Shown: positions 28,531 to 37,497 of the stretch, piece by piece
How the letters are laid out: the number at the start of each line of letters is the position of its first letter
Numbering within the stretch: the first letter of the stretch is position 1
Assembly: GCA_963975885.1 (NCBI GenBank)
Contig: CAXBIS010000008.1
Span: 62,001-126,000, forward strand
Length of the DNA stretch: 64,000 nucleotides
Direction of reading: 5' to 3'
DNA from: Pseudazoarcus sp963975885
GTDB taxonomy: Bacteria > Pseudomonadota > Gammaproteobacteria > Burkholderiales > Rhodocyclaceae
Position numbers and translations under genes: made by a program
Notes under the pieces: model-generated
Database searches by the model: none
The model's input: only the letters and a program-made list of their open reading frames with translations
Told to the model about the DNA's origin: nothing

Positions 28531-29934
28531 ATGAGTACTGGTTCGATCGTTCAGTGTATCGGCGCCGTGGTGGATATCGAGTTCCCGCGCGACGCGATGC
28601 CCAAGGTGTACAACGCCCTCAAGCTCGACAGCGCCGACAACGACAGCGGCATCGTCGAGGCGGGTCTGACCTTCGAGGTTCAGCAACAGATCGGCGACGG
28701 CGTGGTGCGCACCATCGCCATGGGTTCGACCGACGGTCTGCGTCGCGGCATGTCGGTCTCCGACACCGGCGCGCAGATTTCCGTACCGGTCGGTGAAGGT
28801 ACGCTGGGCCGCATCATGGACGTGCTCGGTCGCCCGATCGACGAAGCCGGCGAGATCCAGTCCGACGAGTTGCGCCCGATTCACGCCAAGGCGCCCAAGT
28901 TCGACGAGCTGTCTCCGTCGGTTGAACTGCTCGAAACCGGCATCAAGGTGATCGACCTGATCTGCCCGTTCGCCAAGGGCGGCAAGGTCGGTCTGTTCGG
29001 CGGCGCCGGTGTCGGCAAGACCGTCAACATGATGGAACTTATCAACAACATCGCCAAGCAGCACTCGGGCCTGTCGGTGTTTGCCGGTGTGGGTGAGCGT
29101 ACCCGTGAGGGCAACGACTTCTACCACGAGATGAAGGACTCCAACGTCCTCGACAAGGTCGCGATGGTGTTCGGCCAGATGAACGAGCCCCCGGGCAACC
29201 GTCTGCGCGTGGCGCTGACCGGCCTGACCATGGCCGAGCGTTTCCGCGACGATGGTCGTGACATCCTGTTCTTCGTCGACAACATCTACCGCTACACGCT
29301 GGCCGGTACCGAAGTCTCCGCGCTGCTCGGCCGGATGCCGTCGGCGGTGGGCTATCAGCCGACGCTTGCCGAGGAAATGGGCCGGCTGCAGGAGCGCATC
29401 ACCTCCACCAAGGTCGGCTCGATCACGTCGATCCAGGCCGTGTATGTGCCCGCGGATGACCTGACCGACCCGTCGCCCGCGACGACCTTCCTGCACCTGG
29501 ACTCCACCGTCGTGCTGTCGCGTGACATCGCCGCCCTGGGTATCTACCCGGCGGTTGACCCGCTCGACTCCACCAGCCGTCAGCTTGATCCGCTGGTCGT
29601 CGGCGAGGAACATTACGACGTTGCCCGTCAGGTCCAGCAAACGCTGCAGCGCTACAAGGAACTGCGCGACATCATCGCGATTCTGGGTATGGACGAGCTC
29701 TCGCCGGAAGACAAGCTGGCCGTTGGCCGGGCTCGCAAGATCCAGCGCTTCCTGTCGCAGCCCTTCCACGTCGCCGAGGTATTCACCGGCGCGCCCGGCA
29801 AGTACGTGACGCTCAAGGACACGATCAACGGCTTCAAGAAGATCGTCAGCGGCGAATGCGATCAGCTCCCCGAGCAGGCCTTCTACATGGTCGGCACCAT
29901 CGAGGAAGCCGAGGAAAAGGCCAAGAAGCTCTAA
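28531..29934 (+). CDS. atpD: F1Fo ATP synthase subunit beta (catalytic)
   Basis: 467 residues from the chosen start. P-loop GGAGVGKTVNMMELI; the catalytic GVGERTREGNDFYHEM and the PSAVGYQPTLAEEMG loop are intact. I prefer ATG 28531 over ATG 28525 because AAGGA lies seven bases before the former and only one before the latter. Confidence 0.98.
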   Translation: MSTGSIVQCIGAVVDIEFPRDAMPKVYNALKLDSADNDSGIVEAGLTFEVQQQIGDGVVRTIAMGSTDGLRRGMSVSDTGAQISVPVGEGTLGRIMDVLGRPIDEAGEIQSDELRPIHAKAPKFDELSPSVELLETGIKVIDLICPFAKGGKVGLFGGAGVGKTVNMMELINNIAKQHSGLSVFAGVGERTREGNDFYHEMKDSNVLDKVAMVFGQMNEPPGNRLRVALTGLTMAERFRDDGRDILFFVDNIYRYTLAGTEVSALLGRMPSAVGYQPTLAEEMGRLQERITSTKVGSITSIQAVYVPADDLTDPSPATTFLHLDSTVVLSRDIAALGIYPAVDPLDSTSRQLDPLVVGEEHYDVARQVQQTLQRYKELRDIIAILGMDELSPEDKLAVGRARKIQRFLSQPFHVAEVFTGAPGKYVTLKDTINGFKKIVSGECDQLPEQAFYMVGTIEEAEEKAKKL

Positions 29935-29986
29935 AAGCGTGCTGCGGCGGGGTGGCCCGCCGCAACGCAGAACATAAGGACACCCC

Positions 29987-30412
29987 ATGGCCATGACTGT
30001 TCACGTGGACGTCGTCAGTGCAGAGGAACAGTTGTTCTCCGGACTGGCGGAGTTCGTCGTCCTGCCCGGTGAGGCCGGCGAACTGGGCATTCTGCCCGGC
30101 CATATGCCGTTGCTCACGCGTATCCGCCCCGGTGCGGTGCGGGTAAAACTCGCCGACAAGGACGAGGAAGAACTGATCTTCGTCGCCGGTGGTTTGCTCG
30201 AAGTGCAACCGGGTCTGGTGACGGTGCTCGCCGACACCGCGATCCGCGGTGCGGATCTGGACGAAGCGAAGGCACTGGAAGCCAAGCGGCTTGCCGAAGA
30301 AGCGCTGCACGATCGCGGCGCGCAGATCGACTATGCCAAGGCCCAGGCCGAACTGATGGAAGCGATCGCGCAGATCCAGGCGATCCAGAAGATGAAGAAG
30401 CGCGGCCACTGA
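29987..30412 (+). CDS. atpC: F1Fo ATP synthase subunit epsilon
   Basis: 141 residues. N-terminal beta sandwich (VDVVSAEEQLFSG, GELGILPGHMPLLT) and C-terminal helix pair rich in Ala/Glu that can inhibit ATP hydrolysis. AAGGA precedes the ATG; a second ATG two codons later is possible. It is the last gene of the operon, followed by a strong terminator. Confidence 0.97.
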   Translation: MAMTVHVDVVSAEEQLFSGLAEFVVLPGEAGELGILPGHMPLLTRIRPGAVRVKLADKDEEELIFVAGGLLEVQPGLVTVLADTAIRGADLDEAKALEAKRLAEEALHDRGAQIDYAKAQAELMEAIAQIQAIQKMKKRGH

Positions 30413-30433
30413 CGGCGCGTTTGTACTCAAGAG

Positions 30434-30462
30434 AAAGCGACCGCTGGCGGTCGCTTTTTTTT
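30434..30462 (+). terminator. Rho-independent terminator of the atp operon
   Basis: An 11-bp perfect repeat (AAAGCGACCGC / GCGGTCGCTTT) runs into eight T. It closes the atp operon, and the A-rich left flank may also slow transcripts coming from ubiJ on the other strand. Confidence 0.93.
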
Positions 30463-30477
30463 GTCCGAGGGGTCTTG

Positions 30478-31065
30478 TTAACCGCGCACGGTACGCCGGG
30501 CCCGATCGACACGCTTTTCCAGCCGCGCCAATGCGTCGCGCAGGGTCGATACCTCGTCGCCGAAGGCCTGAACCTGCGCCCGAGCGACCAGCAGCCCCGA
30601 CTCCTCGGTCAGGTACTCGCCGACATTGCCTTCCATGGCCTCGACGCCGCGAACGGCGCCCGAGTGCAAGGCGCGCGCCGCGCTCACGAGACGGTGGGCA
30701 GGGATGTCCCCAAGTACGCGGGCCACGTCCTCCTCCACATCCCACTCGAGATTGCGAAACACGAAGCCGAGCGCCTCGGCCAGCTCCGCGTCACCATCGA
30801 TGCGCGCGCGACTGAAGGCCTTTGCGAGCCCGCCGGAGGCCAGTGCCGCAGGCATCTCGCCAAGTGGCAAAGTGATGCGCACCGATGCCGTGTCTGCTAC
30901 GCCGGCCGTGGTGAGCAGCCCTTCATCGGTAATGCGGGCGCGTACCTCGAACGGTGCGCCGTCGATGTGCACCGCGCAGTCCGCGAACGGCATCAAGCGT
31001 TCGCGGGCCCACGGGGCGTCGGCCAACAGGTGATCGACTGCGTCGACGAAGATGCGATCGAACAT
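30478..31065 (-). CDS. ubiJ: Ubiquinone biosynthesis accessory factor UbiJ
   Basis: 195 residues. An SCP2-like lipid-binding domain at the N-terminus (VHIDGAPFEVRARITDEG, followed by VRITLPLGEMPAAL) and a C-terminal charged coiled coil (around residues 160-192, VSTLRDALARLEKRVDRA). UbiJ with UbiK gathers the soluble ubiquinone-biosynthesis complex and binds the lipid intermediates. It is last in the run DUF971-ubiE-Tim44-ubiJ; ubiB, which often follows, is not here. Confidence 0.85.
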   Translation of the reverse strand: MFDRIFVDAVDHLLADAPWARERLMPFADCAVHIDGAPFEVRARITDEGLLTTAGVADTASVRITLPLGEMPAALASGGLAKAFSRARIDGDAELAEALGFVFRNLEWDVEEDVARVLGDIPAHRLVSAARALHSGAVRGVEAMEGNVGEYLTEESGLLVARAQVQAFGDEVSTLRDALARLEKRVDRARRTVRG

Positions 31066-31083
31066 GGTGCGCAGGGCGCCGTC

Positions 31084-31935
31084 TCAGCTTGCCTGCTGAA
31101 TGCCGGCGACGCGCCAGCCGGATGTCCCGTTCTGGTCCTTGACCAGATGCCAGATCTCGTCGAAGCGTGCCGGCGGAGCGTCCTCTTCCTCGCGCAGCAG
31201 ACCGGTGAATCGTACGCTGACGACGTAGCGCCCGCTCTCCTCGGTCACCTCGAGAACCTCGGCGTCCAGATCGATCACATCGGTGTGGTGGACCGGCCCC
31301 GTCGGTGCGTCCGCCATCTGCATGCGGATCTCGGCGAATACTTCGGGTGTAGTGAATTCGCGGATGTCGGTCAGATCGCCGCGGTCGTTGGCCGCCTGCA
31401 GGCGGATGAAGTTGAGCTTGGCCTGGCGCAGGAACGCCGCCTCGTCGAGCTGGCTGCGCAAGTCATCCTGGCTGGCTGAAGTCGAGCCTCCCATCTCTGC
31501 CATCGATGCGGGCGCGGCTCCGCCGAATGCGCCCGGTGCATTGCCGGCGTACTGCATGCGCTGTGCACCCTGGGTCTGTTGGCTATCGAGTACGCGGCGC
31601 GCCAGAAAGCGGAACAGCATCACGCCGGCGAACACCATCAGCGCGATCAGCACGAAGGAGGCGAAGCCCTCGCCCAGGCCAAGATGCGAAAACAGCGCGG
31701 CCAGTCCCAGACCCGCGGCCAGACCGGCGATCGGCCCCATCCACGAGCGGTTGGGGGCGGCCTGCGCGCCCGGACGAACCGGTGCCTGTGCGGTCGGCCG
31801 CGGCGACTGTGGGGGCGACATCTGTCGTTGCATGCCGAAGCTGCCGCCGCCGCCGAACCGGCGCGCCTCGGATTCCGGCACGAACATGCCGAATGTGAAG
31901 AGGACGGCCACCAGGGTGATCACGAAGTGCTTCAT
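31084..31935 (-). CDS. Tim44-domain membrane protein
   Basis: 283 residues from ATG 31935, preferred because the upstream ATG would add seven residues before a good signal sequence (MKHFVITLVAVLFTFGMFVP). A Gly/Phe/Gln-rich linker (RRFGGGGSFGMQ) leads to two hydrophobic segments (about residues 70-115). A C-terminal Tim44-like domain follows, with DDLRSQLDEAAFLRQAKLNF and TPEVFAEIRMQM. The bacterial role is not established; its place between ubiE and ubiJ suggests membrane-lipid or quinone work. Arg-Arg after the leader region is not a Tat motif. Confidence 0.82.
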   Translation of the reverse strand: MKHFVITLVAVLFTFGMFVPESEARRFGGGGSFGMQRQMSPPQSPRPTAQAPVRPGAQAAPNRSWMGPIAGLAAGLGLAALFSHLGLGEGFASFVLIALMVFAGVMLFRFLARRVLDSQQTQGAQRMQYAGNAPGAFGGAAPASMAEMGGSTSASQDDLRSQLDEAAFLRQAKLNFIRLQAANDRGDLTDIREFTTPEVFAEIRMQMADAPTGPVHHTDVIDLDAEVLEVTEESGRYVVSVRFTGLLREEEDAPPARFDEIWHLVKDQNGTSGWRVAGIQQAS

Positions 31936-32008
31936 TGCGATGTCTGCTCCATGCAAAGAGATGCCGGTCGGATGCCGGCTTCGCGGACGCGCGGGCCGCG
32001 CGCCCAGT

Positions 32009-32746
32009 TCAAATCTTGTAGCCCCGGTGCAGCGCGACGACGCCGCCGGTCATGTTGCACCATTCGACCCGCGAAAGCCCGGCCTGTTCCATCATTGTGC
32101 CGAGCGAGGGCTGATCCGGATGCATGCGGATCGATTCGGCAAGATAGCGGTAGCTGTCGGCATCGTCGGCGACTCTGGCGCCCATCCACGGCAGCACCTT
32201 GAACGAATAGAAGTCGTAGGCCGGTGCGAGCGGCGCCCATACCTTGGAAAACTCGAGCACCAGCAGCCGCCCGCCGGGACGAAGCACGCGTGCCATCTCG
32301 GCCAGGGCGATCTCCTTGTGCGTCATATTGCGCAAGCCGAAGGCCACGGTGACGCAGTCGAAATGATTCGACGGGAACGGCAGGCGTTCAGCGTCACACT
32401 GGGCAACCGGCAATGCGTAGCCGGCGTCGACCACGCGGTCACGCCCGACCGCGAGCATCGCGTGGTTGATATCGGTGAGCCAGACCTGACCCGAAGCGCC
32501 AACGCGTTTGGCGAAGGCCAGCGACAGGTCCGCCGTGCCGCCAGCCACATCGAGCACGCGCGAGCCCTCGCGCACGCCCGAAAGCCCAATCGCAAAGCGC
32601 TTCCAGAGACGATGCAGACCCATCGACATGAGGTCGTTCATGACATCGTAGCGACCGGCCACCGACGAGAACACCTGTGCCACGCGGTGGCGCTTCTCGT
32701 CCTCGGCGACCTTGCGGAATCCGAAATGGGTCTGCTTGTCACTCAT
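32009..32746 (-). CDS. ubiE: Ubiquinone/menaquinone C-methyltransferase UbiE
   Basis: 245 residues, starting MSDKQTHFGFRKVAEDEK, the family start. SAM-binding motif VLDVAGGTADLSLAF; signatures GRYDVMNDLMSMGLHRLWKR and ESIRMHPDQPSLGTMMEQAG. It methylates the quinone ring carbon in ubiquinone (and menaquinone) synthesis. It begins one base after the stop of the DUF971 gene. Confidence 0.97.
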   Translation of the reverse strand: MSDKQTHFGFRKVAEDEKRHRVAQVFSSVAGRYDVMNDLMSMGLHRLWKRFAIGLSGVREGSRVLDVAGGTADLSLAFAKRVGASGQVWLTDINHAMLAVGRDRVVDAGYALPVAQCDAERLPFPSNHFDCVTVAFGLRNMTHKEIALAEMARVLRPGGRLLVLEFSKVWAPLAPAYDFYSFKVLPWMGARVADDADSYRYLAESIRMHPDQPSLGTMMEQAGLSRVEWCNMTGGVVALHRGYKI

Positions 32747-32747
32747 G

Positions 32748-33173
32748 TCAGTGTCCGTGCGAGCCGCATCCGCCCTTGGGTGCAGGCGGCGGCGCCAGCG
32801 CCGGGTCGCGGCTGCCGCCGGTCCTGTCGAGTTCGTCGAGATACTGCTGCCACATCTGGTCGCTGCGGCTCCCGAGTTCGTAAAGATAATCCCAGGAATA
32901 CAGGCCGCTATCGTGACCGTCGTCGAAGCGTGGGCGGATCGCGTAGTTGCCGACCGGCTCCACTGCGAGGATGTCGACGTCGCGCTTGCCCAACTGCAGC
33001 ACTTCCTGACCGGGACCGTGGCCGCGCACTTCGGCCGACGGGGAAAACACGCGCAGGAATTCGAACGGCAGGTGGAACACGCTGCCGTCGTCAAACCGCA
33101 GTTCGAGCTCTTTGGACTTGCGGTGCACGGTGATGCCGGTCGGTTTCGGGGTGGTCGAATCGAGTCCAGCCAT
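32748..33173 (-). CDS. DUF971 (GBBH-like N-terminal) protein
   Basis: 141 residues. ITVHRKSKELELRFDDGSVFHLPFEFLRVFSPSAEV and NYAIRPRFDDGHDSGLYSWDYLYELG are the DUF971 core, also seen as the N-terminal domain of gamma-butyrobetaine hydroxylases. The C-terminal GGCGSHGH tail could bind metal. The function is uncertain; links to iron-sulfur assembly have been proposed for the family. It is translationally next to ubiE. Confidence 0.88.
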   Translation of the reverse strand: MAGLDSTTPKPTGITVHRKSKELELRFDDGSVFHLPFEFLRVFSPSAEVRGHGPGQEVLQLGKRDVDILAVEPVGNYAIRPRFDDGHDSGLYSWDYLYELGSRSDQMWQQYLDELDRTGGSRDPALAPPPAPKGGCGSHGH

Positions 33174-33265
33174 GATGCCTTGCCGAATGTGGTTGCCTGA
33201 TCGGCCATGATACCCGAAGGCTGACCTGCGGCACTCGATCTACCCGCGAACCGCGTTCAGGTTAC

Positions 33266-33299
33266 CTGTCACAAAAACGTCAAGCTTCTGCAATAGACT
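33266..33299 (+). promoter_or_regulatory. Candidate Pho box and -10 element of phoB
   Basis: CTGTCAC-AAAA-ACGTCAA (33266-33283) resembles two 7-bp PhoB repeats with an A/T spacer; the first repeat is a 6 of 7 match, the second 4 of 7. TAGACT (33294-33299) lies 10 bases downstream, the expected -10 position for a PhoB-activated promoter. This supports autoactivation of phoBR under phosphate limitation. Confidence 0.5.
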
Positions 33300-33325
33300 G
33301 CTCGCAAACGAATGGAGCAAATCCC

Positions 33326-34027
33326 ATGGCTGCAAACATCCTTCTGGTTGAAGACGAGCCGGCGATCCAGGAACTCATCGCGGTGAATCTGACCCGCGCG
33401 GGACACAACGTCGTGCGTGTGGCCGATGCCGAGTCCGCCCAGCGACTGGTGCGCGAGGCACTGCCGGATCTGATCGTGCTCGACTGGATGCTGCCCGGAA
33501 TGTCCGGCGTGGAACTGGCGCGGCGTCTGCGTGCCGACGAGCGCACCCGTGCGACGCCGATCATCATGCTCACTGCACGCGGTGAGGAAGCAGACAAGGT
33601 CACCGGTCTGGAAACGGGCGCCGACGACTACATCACCAAGCCATTTTCTCCGCGTGAACTGGTCGCACGCATCAAGGCCGTGCTGCGCCGCCGGGCGCCG
33701 CAGGTCACCGACGATCCGGTTGAGCTGGGCGGACTGTGCATCGATCCGGGCGCGCACCGGGTCCAGGCCGGCGATCAGGGGCTGTCGCTGGGGCCGACCG
33801 AGTTTCGCCTGCTGCATTTCCTGATGACGCACCCGGAGCGTGTACATTCGCGCACCCAGTTGCTGGACCAGGTCTGGGGTGACCACGTCTTCGTCGAAGA
33901 GCGTACGGTGGATGTACACATTCGCCGCTTGCGTTCCGCACTCGAGGCCAGCGGCCACGATAACCTGATCCAGACCGTGCGCGGTAGCGGCTACCGGTTC
34001 TCGACCCGCATCGACACCGCGGTATGA
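33326..34027 (+). CDS. phoB: Phosphate regulon response regulator PhoB
   Basis: 233 residues. Receiver domain with phospho-acceptor Asp53 (LIVLDWMLPGMSG) and the ETGADDYITKPFSPRELVARI segment. A C-terminal winged helix (DQVWGDHVFVEERTVDVHIRRLR) is of the OmpR/PhoB type. The EDEPAIQELIAVNL start and the partner gene phoR identify it as PhoB. GGAG precedes the ATG. Confidence 0.95.
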   Translation: MAANILLVEDEPAIQELIAVNLTRAGHNVVRVADAESAQRLVREALPDLIVLDWMLPGMSGVELARRLRADERTRATPIIMLTARGEEADKVTGLETGADDYITKPFSPRELVARIKAVLRRRAPQVTDDPVELGGLCIDPGAHRVQAGDQGLSLGPTEFRLLHFLMTHPERVHSRTQLLDQVWGDHVFVEERTVDVHIRRLRSALEASGHDNLIQTVRGSGYRFSTRIDTAV

Positions 34028-34127
34028 TGCGCGGGGCCTTCGTCCCGGAGTAGAGCGTGGCCGGTGTCGAGGCGCATCGAACCGCGCCGCCCCCCTCTAC
34101 TGCCCACTTTTCACCGTTCACCCCGCC

Positions 34128-35441
34128 ATGTACAAGATCTGGTCCGGATCGCTGATTTTCATCCTGGTCTGCGCAGCCGTCGCCCTTGTCGTCGGCTTCG
34201 CTTTCGGAACCTGGTTCGGCGTCGGCCTGTTCATCCTCGTCCTGCTGGGGCTGCTTGATCATCATTTGTCGAACCTGCAGCGGCTTGCGCAGTGGGCACG
34301 ACGGCGTGACGACGCTCCGGCGCCCGAGGGTCATGGCGCCTGGCGTCCGGTCTTCCATGAACTCGAATGCCGGGCCCGCGACGGGCGCGAGGAGCGCCAG
34401 CGCCATATGGCGACGCTGGACCGATTTAGATCGGCCGGCGAGGCCATGCCCGACGGCATCGTCTACCTGTCGGCCAACGATGCCGTGGAATGGATGAACC
34501 GGCGCGCCGAACAGCACCTGGGTCTGTCCCAGGCCAAGGACGTTGGTCTACCCCTGGTGGCGATCGTGCGCGTGCCCGATCTGGTCGCCTATCTCGAGGG
34601 CGGCGGTACCGAGGAGCCTCTGGTGATCGCCTCGCCGCGGCGCGCCGACCGGCGGCTGCTGGTGCAGATCGTGCCTTTCGGCGGTGGACAGAAGATGTTG
34701 ATCTCGCGTGATATCACCCAGCTCGAAAAGCTCGAGACCATGCGCCAGGACTTCATCGCCAACGTTTCGCACGAGCTGCGAACACCGCTGACCGTGGTAT
34801 CCGGCTTCGTCGAGACCGTTGCCGACGGGCTCGACGATCTGCCGCGCGAGGACGTGGAGCGCTTTCTGAATCTCGCGCTTGAGCAATCGACGCGCATGCA
34901 GCGTCTGATCGAGGATCTGCTCACGCTCTCGGCGCTGGAAACGGGTGCGCCCGCACCCCACGAGGAGCAGGTGGAGGTTCTCGATCTGTTGCGCACCATT
35001 GCTCAGGAAGCCGAGTTGCTGTCCAACGGCCGGCACTCGATTACGCTCGACATGCACGATAGCGACCCCGGCGACGTCCTTCTGGGCAGTCAGAAGGAAC
35101 TGCATTCGGCCTTCGCCAACCTTGCCACGAACGCCGTGCGCTACACGCCGGCCGGTGGGCAGATTACCCTTGCGTGGCGCAGTGACGCAGATGGAGGCGA
35201 GTTCTCGGTGACCGACGACGGCATTGGCATCGATGCGCGAAACATCTCGCGTCTGACCGAGCGCTTCTTTCGAGTAGACAAGGGACGTTCGCGCGAGACC
35301 GGAGGGACCGGCCTGGGTCTGGCCATCGTCAAGCACATCGTGTCGCGCCACCAGGCGGAATTGCACATCGACAGCGCACCCGGCAAGGGCAGCCGCTTCG
35401 CCGTGCGTTTTCCGGCCACGCGGCTTACGCGACGACCTTGA
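34128..35441 (+). CDS. phoR: Phosphate regulon sensor histidine kinase PhoR
   Basis: 437 residues. Two N-terminal membrane helices (about residues 8-45) with almost no periplasmic loop, as expected for PhoR. A PAS domain (about 100-200) is followed by HisKA with ANVSHELRTPLTVVSGF (His215) and HATPase boxes TDDGIGIDARNIS and GGTGLGLAIVKHIVSRH. It phosphorylates PhoB when phosphate is scarce, under control of the Pst/PhoU system, which is not in the window. The start has no clear ribosome site. The last 17 bases overlap the convergent gene. Confidence 0.93.
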   Translation: MYKIWSGSLIFILVCAAVALVVGFAFGTWFGVGLFILVLLGLLDHHLSNLQRLAQWARRRDDAPAPEGHGAWRPVFHELECRARDGREERQRHMATLDRFRSAGEAMPDGIVYLSANDAVEWMNRRAEQHLGLSQAKDVGLPLVAIVRVPDLVAYLEGGGTEEPLVIASPRRADRRLLVQIVPFGGGQKMLISRDITQLEKLETMRQDFIANVSHELRTPLTVVSGFVETVADGLDDLPREDVERFLNLALEQSTRMQRLIEDLLTLSALETGAPAPHEEQVEVLDLLRTIAQEAELLSNGRHSITLDMHDSDPGDVLLGSQKELHSAFANLATNAVRYTPAGGQITLAWRSDADGGEFSVTDDGIGIDARNISRLTERFFRVDKGRSRETGGTGLGLAIVKHIVSRHQAELHIDSAPGKGSRFAVRFPATRLTRRP

Positions 35442-37032
35442 CTGCCTCGAAGGTGACCTGATCGAAGTTCGCCCCGCGCTCGACGATCTCGAGCAGGCGA
35501 TAGCCGCGCAGCCTGCCGTCGTGCACCTCGACGACACGATGGGGCAGGAAGTATCCGGCCGGGATCACCAGCGTGGCGGGAGCCTTCAGCGCAGGCGTTT
35601 CGTCGAGCAGGAAGGCCATCTGGAACTCGATGTCCGAACGCTCCCGGCCGATGCCGACAGAGCGGATCGCGACCACGCGTGGCAGGCCGTTCATCAGCTT
35701 GACTCCGGCATCGAGTGCACCGTCCTCACGGTACATCACCCAGCCCACCACGCCGAGCATGAAGCTCTTCGCGTCGTCGGGCCGGATCGCAATCAGTTCC
35801 CGGTGTTCCAGTCGTTCGGTGCTGCCACGCCGGCGCAGCCGGAAGCCGCCCAGCGACTGGTCGAGCATCTCCCATTGCGTGCATATGTAGCCGCGTCGCG
35901 CGGCCAGGCGCTGCCGGTCGGGGCGGTCGTCGATCATGATGTCGGTGACGCGCTCGCCCAGCGTGAGCATGCGCTCGTCGGAGCGGATGCTGCGCTCGAC
36001 GGTGTTCATCGTCGGCTGTTCGAAGGGTTTGCCCGAAATGAAGAAGGCAATGGTGTTCCAGTCGCCGCTCAGCTCGGCACCGCCGCGGCCGGGGCGCCGC
36101 GCGAAGCGACGTCCGCTTGCGCCGCGTGCCCATGGTTTGTACAGCGACAGCAATAGTTGTACCGCGTCCTCCGCGGTGAGCGCCGCGCTCAGACCCAGAT
36201 CGCTCGCCTGGCCGCTCTTGCGCAATCGCGAAGCAACCTCGCGGAAGCGGTCGACGAGCTGACTGCTGTCGAAGCGCCGCAGCCGTGCCCCCGGATCCAG
36301 CGTGTCGAGCGGCCGCAGGCCCTGGTCGGTGCTCAGGTCGAGCGCGTAGGCCGTGCGCCGGCCGTCTTGGGCGTCGCTGCCCTCGGGCAGCAGCCGGCAG
36401 TAGGGCGCGAAATAGCGCGCCAGTTCGCGCACTGCGCGCAACTGTTCGGCATCGAAGGAGAAAGGGTTGGACAGGTCGATCAGCAGCGCTTCGGCATGGG
36501 CCTCGGCCGCGCTCTGCGCCTGCCAGGCGCGGTTGAGTGCATCGTGCGCCCGCGTCCAGGCGAAACCGCGCGCTTCGGCATCGGCGAAGGCTTCGTTGAG
36601 TGCGCGCCACATGCCTGCCGGAACCGCGCGGCGCGCCTGGATGAATTCGACCAGCGCCGCCGCGCAATAGTGCACCTGGCGCTGGGCAAGCAGTGCGTGG
36701 GTGCTGGCCGAAGGCCCGATCGCCGTGTCGCGTGCAAGCAGCGCGTAGGCCCGGGCCATCTCCAGCCAGGTCTCGCTGACCTCGTGAAGCGCGAGATCGG
36801 CATTGTCGCCGGGTGCGGCTGGCCGTTCAGCGTACGAGTGGGCGAGTGCCGACTGGGCATGTGCTAGCGGTTCGCGCAGCGCCTCCAGCACCTCAAGCCA
36901 GCCTGCCGAGGGTGGCGTGCGATCGACGACGACGCCGATCAGACGGCGCAACTCGCTATGCACGTCCTGTCCGCCGCGACCGTGCAACGCGCGCAGCGTC
37001 GCGATGCTCTCATCCGGGGTCGGCTTGGTCAT
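35425..37032 (-). CDS. Large uncharacterised protein with C-terminal PilZ-like region
   Basis: 535 residues, cytoplasmic. The N-terminal 300 residues are helix-rich and Ala-rich with no motif I recognise. From about 370 there is a pattern like PilZ domains: an Arg cluster (RQRLAARRG, 373-381), then DQSLGG (391-396), then GVVGWVMYREDGALDAGVKL. This is the Arg...D/N-x-S-x-x-G...G-x-V-x-W order of cyclic-di-GMP-binding PilZ proteins. Whether it binds the nucleotide is not known. It is the last of a leftward set with the HIT and amidotransferase genes. Confidence 0.72.
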   Translation of the reverse strand: MTKPTPDESIATLRALHGRGGQDVHSELRRLIGVVVDRTPPSAGWLEVLEALREPLAHAQSALAHSYAERPAAPGDNADLALHEVSETWLEMARAYALLARDTAIGPSASTHALLAQRQVHYCAAALVEFIQARRAVPAGMWRALNEAFADAEARGFAWTRAHDALNRAWQAQSAAEAHAEALLIDLSNPFSFDAEQLRAVRELARYFAPYCRLLPEGSDAQDGRRTAYALDLSTDQGLRPLDTLDPGARLRRFDSSQLVDRFREVASRLRKSGQASDLGLSAALTAEDAVQLLLSLYKPWARGASGRRFARRPGRGGAELSGDWNTIAFFISGKPFEQPTMNTVERSIRSDERMLTLGERVTDIMIDDRPDRQRLAARRGYICTQWEMLDQSLGGFRLRRRGSTERLEHRELIAIRPDDAKSFMLGVVGWVMYREDGALDAGVKLMNGLPRVVAIRSVGIGRERSDIEFQMAFLLDETPALKAPATLVIPAGYFLPHRVVEVHDGRLRGYRLLEIVERGANFDQVTFEAVKVVA

Positions 37033-37064
37033 GCGGCTCTCCGCGAGGCCTGCAGTGGTGGCGC

Positions 37065-37487
37065 TCAGCTCAGGTGGCGCGCGATCGCCTCGCCGAGCGC
37101 ATGCTCGTCGGGTTCGGCGCGCAACGTCGGAGTACGCTCCGGCGTGCCCCAGATCGGCTGAGGATAGTGACGGTCGTCGCGATAGCGGGGCACGACGTGC
37201 CAATGCAGGTGTGGAACGAGATTGCCGAGACTGGCCAGGTTGATCTTGTCGGGCGTCATCAGTTCGCGCAGGGCCGCTTCGGTGGCGAAGACCACGTCCA
37301 TCAGGTGGCGACGGTCGGCGGCCGACAGATCGCTCATCTCGACGATGTGATCCTTCCAGACGACGCGGCAATAGCCCGGATAGTCGGGTTCGAGCACGAG
37401 GATCACGCGGCAGCGCGCGTCCTGCCAGACGATGCGGTCGCCTCGCGGGTCGCACAAGGGGCAGTGGGTAGCGTCTCGAGTATCCAT
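37065..37487 (-). CDS. HIT-family protein
   Basis: 140 residues. The histidine triad reads PHLHWHVVPR (H93, H95, H97), the nucleotide hydrolase or transferase site. An N-terminal CPLC pair (residues 9-12) may bind zinc. Such proteins hydrolyse nucleoside phosphoramidates or dinucleoside polyphosphates. It starts 10 bases after the amidotransferase stop, so they are probably co-transcribed. Confidence 0.9.
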   Translation of the reverse strand: MDTRDATHCPLCDPRGDRIVWQDARCRVILVLEPDYPGYCRVVWKDHIVEMSDLSAADRRHLMDVVFATEAALRELMTPDKINLASLGNLVPHLHWHVVPRYRDDRHYPQPIWGTPERTPTLRAEPDEHALGEAIARHLS

Positions 37488-37497
37488 GATGGCGGGA

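Noticed and set aside
26050..29994. A 1314-codon open frame on the minus strand across atpA, atpG and atpD
   Set aside because: It is a codon-bias shadow of the ATP synthase genes; the sequence is low-complexity His/Asp/Leu/Val-rich with no recognisable domain.
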